A stretch of 15,509 bases of DNA, taken from Bacilli bacterium (GTDB taxonomy: Bacteria > Bacillota_I > Bacilli_A > RF39 > UBA660). A model generated the notes under the pieces. The model did no database searches and had not been told where the DNA came from. It was given only the letters and a program-made list of their open reading frames with translations. The DNA is taken from positions 1-15,509 of the forward strand of contig JAAWDB010000105.1 of NCBI GenBank assembly GCA_022793555.1, in the 5' to 3' direction. Made by a program: the position numbers and the translations under genes. Shown one piece after another: positions 12,822-15,509 of the stretch. Each line of letters begins with the position of its first letter. The stretch's first letter is position 1.

Positions 12822-13609
12822 ATTAAGTCCTCCTGACATTTAGAATTTAAAATACAATTTATTCCATCAATATGAAATTCTTCTTCACTAATCCCAATTA
12901 AATATTTTTTGGATTTCTGTCCTTTTATTTCTACATATTCCGGAGAAATGCATTTTAATAAACCATGATTATTTAGGGAATGATAAGGAACATAAATTAT
13001 TCTTTTGGTATCGATTTTTTTTAAACTTGCTTTTTCAAGCAATATAATCGCTTTATTCGTGATGGGATCCAGTAATTTATTTCCTGTATCTAAAAAAGCA
13101 TTGCAAGTTAATTTCTGACCGTCTTTAAAGAAAATAAATAATTCATAGTAATGGTTGTACTGACTTTTTAATTTTTTATTACTTCTTAAATAAATATATA
13201 AAATTACGGGAGATATTATGATTAGAAAGATAAAATTAATGGATAAACCTTCATGAAAGAAAACAATGCCTTTTTGTTTGTAGCTAAATTCGATGTTTAA
13301 GTAATATAAGAATCCACCAAGAATAGTTCCTGTCATATAGAAATAAATCATATTTTGGAATGTGTAGCGCCAATTTTTGAAATGGAAACTAACAATGCAA
13401 ATGAGAAATGAGGTGATGATTTTAAAAATAATTAAAAACATTTTGGAACAAGGAAGAAACAAGAAGATTAAGGTTAAGGATCCTAAAAGGGCGCCCAAAA
13501 CTAACTTTTTCCAGGAACTATTTCGCTTTAAGGTATAATTAACCGTCAATAGTAAAAGAAAATCCATACTAAAATTTAAAAGCGCTATTAAATCAAGATA
13601 GATTTTCAT
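12815..13609 (-). CDS. spoIIGA: Sporulation sigma-E factor processing peptidase SpoIIGA
   Basis: 264 residues. The N-terminal half has about five membrane helices (roughly 6-24, 35-53, 57-76, 87-104, 122-142); the C-terminal half is a cytoplasmic aspartic protease domain with the catalytic Asp174 in AFLDTGNKLLDP and a YVPYHSL segment. It sits in the septum and cleaves pro-SigE in the mother cell after a forespore signal (SpoIIR). Somewhat shorter than B. subtilis SpoIIGA (309). The ATG at 13609 follows GGTGATG. The stop overlaps the start of sigE, the standard spoIIG operon layout. Confidence 0.96.
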   Translation of the reverse strand: MKIYLDLIALLNFSMDFLLLLTVNYTLKRNSSWKKLVLGALLGSLTLIFLFLPCSKMFLIIFKIITSFLICIVSFHFKNWRYTFQNMIYFYMTGTILGGFLYYLNIEFSYKQKGIVFFHEGLSINFIFLIIISPVILYIYLRSNKKLKSQYNHYYELFIFFKDGQKLTCNAFLDTGNKLLDPITNKAIILLEKASLKKIDTKRIIYVPYHSLNNHGLLKCISPEYVEIKGQKSKKYLIGISEEEFHIDGINCILNSKCQEDLIC

Positions 13610-13624
13610 ATCATCACCAAAATG

Positions 13625-13658
13625 ATTATAAAAAAAAAGAATCGTAAAAACTGTCGAT
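13625..13658 (-). promoter_or_regulatory. Candidate spoIIG promoter with a Spo0A-like box
   Basis: TATAAT (13625-13630) lies 15 nt before the spoIIGA start codon. TGTCGAT on the plus strand at 13652-13658 (ATCGACA on the coding strand) matches the Spo0A box TGTCGAA at six of seven bases and lies 21 nt upstream of the -10, where 0A boxes cover the -35 of spoIIG in B. subtilis. Half of the box is also the arm of the terminator of the preceding gene. Confidence 0.5.
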
Positions 13659-13662
13659 TCTT
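13630..13662 (-). terminator. Intrinsic terminator of the gene upstream of spoIIGA
   Basis: An 8-bp stem AAGAATCG/CGATTCTT (13655-13662, 13637-13644) with a 10-nt loop is followed by T-rich sequence on the minus strand. The first arm starts in the TAA stop codon at 13661-13663. Confidence 0.75.
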
Positions 13663-14224
13663 ATAATTCTCTTTTCTTTTTTAGTCCATCTGAAGAAGTT
13701 CGGAAATATTTTTCTAATGCTTGTAAATCTTGCCAATCAGAATCTGTTTTTTCTAATTGTTTTAATTCTTTTAGTGTATATAATGCACAAACAAGCGTTA
13801 AACTAACCAAAGTTCTTTCTAAATTATCCGTTGGGATGATGGATAATAGATTTTGAATTCCCTCTTTTAATACCGGAATATTTGATATCGCTGAAAGTAA
13901 GGTCATCGTTAAGCCACAAAATGCTTTGCTATTACTTTCTTTTCTTAAACGCTTTAATTTACGATTCTCGGTTTCATACCATGCTTGACATACGGCATAA
14001 TCAACCTTTAAAGATTCGGTACAAAAATAGTGAAAAATGTCAGCAGATAAGTGTTTTCTTAAAATATCCGTGACCATAATTTCCTTATTTTGTAAAATTT
14101 CATCAGCATCTGATATCATTTTTCCTATTTGTTCTTGATCTTGTTTGCTTTCTAAAATGATCTTTTTCATCCAAGCAATATCTTGTTTTATTCTTACTAA
14201 TTCTTCATGAACATTTTTATTCAT
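13661..14224 (-). CDS. Uncharacterised protein between ftsZ and spoIIGA
   Basis: 187 residues. The first about 60 residues are charged and helix-prone (EELVRIKQDIAWMKKIILESKQDQEQIGK), likely a coiled coil. A middle part (about 57-98) contains two Cys residues and basic stretches (NRKLKRLRKES). Two hydrophobic stretches follow, about 101-119 (AFCGLTMTLLSAISNIPVL) and 137-151 (LVSLTLVCALYTLKEL), which may be weak membrane or buried helices, and a charged tail ends KKKREL. No family recognised. AGAAGG lies 7 nt before the ATG. It has its own promoter and terminator, between the division and sporulation operons; B. subtilis has an unrelated gene (bpr) at this place. Position suggests but does not show a link to division or sporulation. 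Confidence 0.8.
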   Translation of the reverse strand: MNKNVHEELVRIKQDIAWMKKIILESKQDQEQIGKMISDADEILQNKEIMVTDILRKHLSADIFHYFCTESLKVDYAVCQAWYETENRKLKRLRKESNSKAFCGLTMTLLSAISNIPVLKEGIQNLLSIIPTDNLERTLVSLTLVCALYTLKELKQLEKTDSDWQDLQALEKYFRTSSDGLKKKREL

Positions 14225-14240
14225 TTCTTTGCCTTCTTTT

Positions 14241-14269
14241 AGTTTATTTTTTTCATCCTTAAAAGTTAA
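14241..14269 (-). promoter_or_regulatory. SigmaA-type promoter of the uncharacterised gene
   Basis: TTAACT (14264-14269), a 17-nt spacer and TAAACT (14241-14246), 16 nt before the start codon at 14224. Confidence 0.5.
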
Positions 14270-14293
14270 GAAAAAGATCTCTTACGAAATCTT
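14268..14293 (-). terminator. Intrinsic terminator of ftsZ
   Basis: AAGATTTC (14286-14293) pairs with GAGATCTT (14274-14281) over a GTAA loop (one G-U pair), followed by TTTCTT on the minus strand. The first arm begins inside the ftsZ stop codon. Confidence 0.65.
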
Positions 14294-15338
14294 AATAATC
14301 ATCTCTACTTCTTAAGAATGGTGGAATATCATATTCTGTATCCATATTACTCATTCTTCTTTTGGGCATTGAGTCGTCTGTTTCTTCACTTTTTCCATCA
14401 AAACCAGTTGCGATGACAGTTACAATTACCTCATCATTTAAATTTGAATTTTGAATGGCACCAAAGACAATGTTAATATCACTATTAGCGGCTTCACGAA
14501 CCGTTTCAACGGCATCTTCAATTTCAAAAAGTGTTAATGAATTACCACCCGTAATATTGATAATAGCATCGGTTGCTCCATCGATTGTTGTTTCTAAAAG
14601 AGCACTAGATACTGCTTGACGTGCTGCTTCAACAGCTCTATTTTCACCAATTCCCATACCGATTCCAATTAAAGCAGTTCCACTTTTTTCCATCACTGTT
14701 TTTACATCAGCAAAGTCTAAGTTAATGACTCCAGTTACGGCAATTAAATCCGAAATTGACTGAACACCACGATGTAAGACATTGTCTACTTCTTTAAAGG
14801 CATCTTGGAAACTTGTTGTTTTATCAATAATATCTCTTAAGCGATCATTTGGAATAATGATTAAGGTATCAACATGTTTTTTTAATTCTTCTAACCCAAT
14901 TAGGGCATTTTCCATACGCTTTTTTCCTTCAAAGCGGAAAGGTTTTGTAACAATTCCTACGGTAAGAGCTCCAGCTTCTTGAGCAATTTCCGCAATAATT
15001 GGTGCAGAACCAGTACCTGTTCCACCACCTAAACCACATGCGATAAAAACCATATCGGCACCTTTTACCGATTCTTCAATTAAAGCTTTACTCTCTAGTG
15101 CAGCTTCTCTTCCAATTTCCGGGTTTGATCCAGCGCCACGACCACCTGTAATATTTTCACCAATTTGAATTTTATTTTTGGCCTCGGAAGCATTTAAAAC
15201 TTGTAAATCGGTGTTTACTACATAGAATTCTACACCTTGAACGCCTTCTTCAATCATACGGTTTACGGCGTTACATCCACCGCCACCACAACCAAATACT
15301 TTAATTTTTGCAATTGGGTCTATTTTTAATCCGTCCAT
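14292..15338 (-). CDS. ftsZ: Cell division protein FtsZ
   Basis: 348 residues. This tubulin-like GTPase polymerises into the Z-ring at the division site. The GTP-binding [14 protein letters not shown] is at 15-28, the tubulin signature GGGTGTG at 104-110, and the T7 loop region [14 protein letters not shown] contributes the catalytic aspartate in polymers. The C-terminal tail [13 protein letters not shown] contains the conserved peptide that binds FtsA and other partners. The linker between the GTPase core and this tail is short (about 20 residues, [20 protein letters not shown]), which explains the shorter length than B. subtilis FtsZ (382). AAGGAGAG lies before the ATG, and ftsA ends 12 nt upstream, so the two are one operon. 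Confidence 0.99.
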   Translation of the reverse strand: MDGLKIDPIAKIKVFGCGGGGCNAVNRMIEEGVQGVEFYVVNTDLQVLNASEAKNKIQIGENITGGRGAGSNPEIGREAALESKALIEESVKGADMVFIACGLGGGTGTGSAPIIAEIAQEAGALTVGIVTKPFRFEGKKRMENALIGLEELKKHVDTLIIIPNDRLRDIIDKTTSFQDAFKEVDNVLHRGVQSISDLIAVTGVINLDFADVKTVMEKSGTALIGIGMGIGENRAVEAARQAVSSALLETTIDGATDAIINITGGNSLTLFEIEDAVETVREAANSDINIVFGAIQNSNLNDEVIVTVIATGFDGKSEETDDSMPKRRMSNMDTEYDIPPFLRSRDDY

Positions 15339-15350
15339 AATACACTCTCC

Positions 15351-15509
15351 TTAATTATCAAAAAAGTAACCAAACAGTTTTCCTAAAACGGAGTTATCAG
15401 AGAAATTTATTTTTCTATCTACTCCACCTAATTCTTCCTGTTCTTCCAAATTAAATATGGAAAATTCTTTATTTCTTAAACGTAATTTATTTTCATAATA
15501 TTTTATCAA
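15351..15509 (-). CDS. ftsA: Cell division protein FtsA, C-terminal 52 residues (runs off the right edge)
   Basis: The minus-strand frame is open from the edge to a TAA at 15351-15353. The end NSVLGKLFGYFFDN is the amphipathic membrane-targeting helix typical of FtsA, preceded by an acidic linker (LEEQEELGG) and IKYYENKLRLR, which fits the end of the actin-like core. FtsA tethers FtsZ to the membrane. It lies directly upstream of ftsZ as in most bacteria. Confidence 0.88.
   Translation of the reverse strand: MIKYYENKLRLRNKEFSIFNLEEQEELGGVDRKINFSDNSVLGKLFGYFFDN

Noticed and set aside
12822..12839. Earlier sigE start at 12839
   Set aside because: The ATG has no ribosome-binding site and would place AGGAGG inside the coding region; the ATG at 12821 has ideal spacing and a normal pro-sequence length.

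Overview
The window is strongly AT-rich, uses the standard bacterial code (every Trp codon in the long genes is TGG, and TGA appears only as a stop), and carries gene orders familiar from Bacilli: yrrI-alaS, lexA // tkt-sirA-yneF, and ftsA-ftsZ-(x)-spoIIGA-sigE-sigG-ylmC-lspA-rluD. Both sporulation sigma factors, the pro-sigmaE protease SpoIIGA, SirA and two Spo0A-type boxes indicate an endospore-forming low-GC Firmicute (class Bacilli). The compact genes and heavy AT bias suggest an uncultured gut-type lineage, but that placement is inference. Almost everything is on the minus strand; only lexA and one small membrane ORF are on the plus strand. No rRNA, tRNA, CRISPR array or mobile element was seen.

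Bases 1-2800 (read right to left): an AI-2E family membrane protein, then an alanine T-box leader (GCU specifier, antiterminator and terminator all visible), a deoxynucleotide-kinase-like P-loop gene, and the N-terminal part of a divergent alanyl-tRNA synthetase. Bases 2845-4270: a single-pass membrane protein with a long Pro/Glu-rich tail, and YneF.

Bases 4275-8066 form the replication/SOS/sporulation checkpoint block. SirA (the DnaA inhibitor made at sporulation onset) lies behind a consensus Spo0A box. Next to it is a full-length transketolase-like protein that lacks the conserved active-site histidines. Upstream are a MazG-like small protein and a 51-residue membrane protein, transcribed divergently from lexA. 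The intergenic region holds two LexA-type operators, each overlapping a promoter, so the small genes are probably a two-gene SOS operon standing in the place of yneA/sosA.

Bases 8072-10974: a GluP-like rhomboid protease, an uncharacterised hydrophobic ORF on the plus strand, the pseudouridine synthase RluD and the lipoprotein signal peptidase LspA. Bases 10998-15509: a PRC-barrel YlmC protein, SigG, SigE, SpoIIGA, an unknown coiled-coil protein, FtsZ and the C-terminus of FtsA. Two points stand out here. The sigG Shine-Dalgarno sequence is buried in a long hairpin. The sigE frame ends early at an A7 run, where a -1 shift restores the usual C-terminal helix.

Regulatory style: several genes have promoters whose predicted start lies about 10-20 nt before the start codon, close to the Shine-Dalgarno sequence, and several terminators overlap the preceding stop codon. 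The best candidates for new biology are the histidine-less transketolase, the LexA-controlled small membrane protein/MazG-like pair, and the sigE A7 frameshift site.
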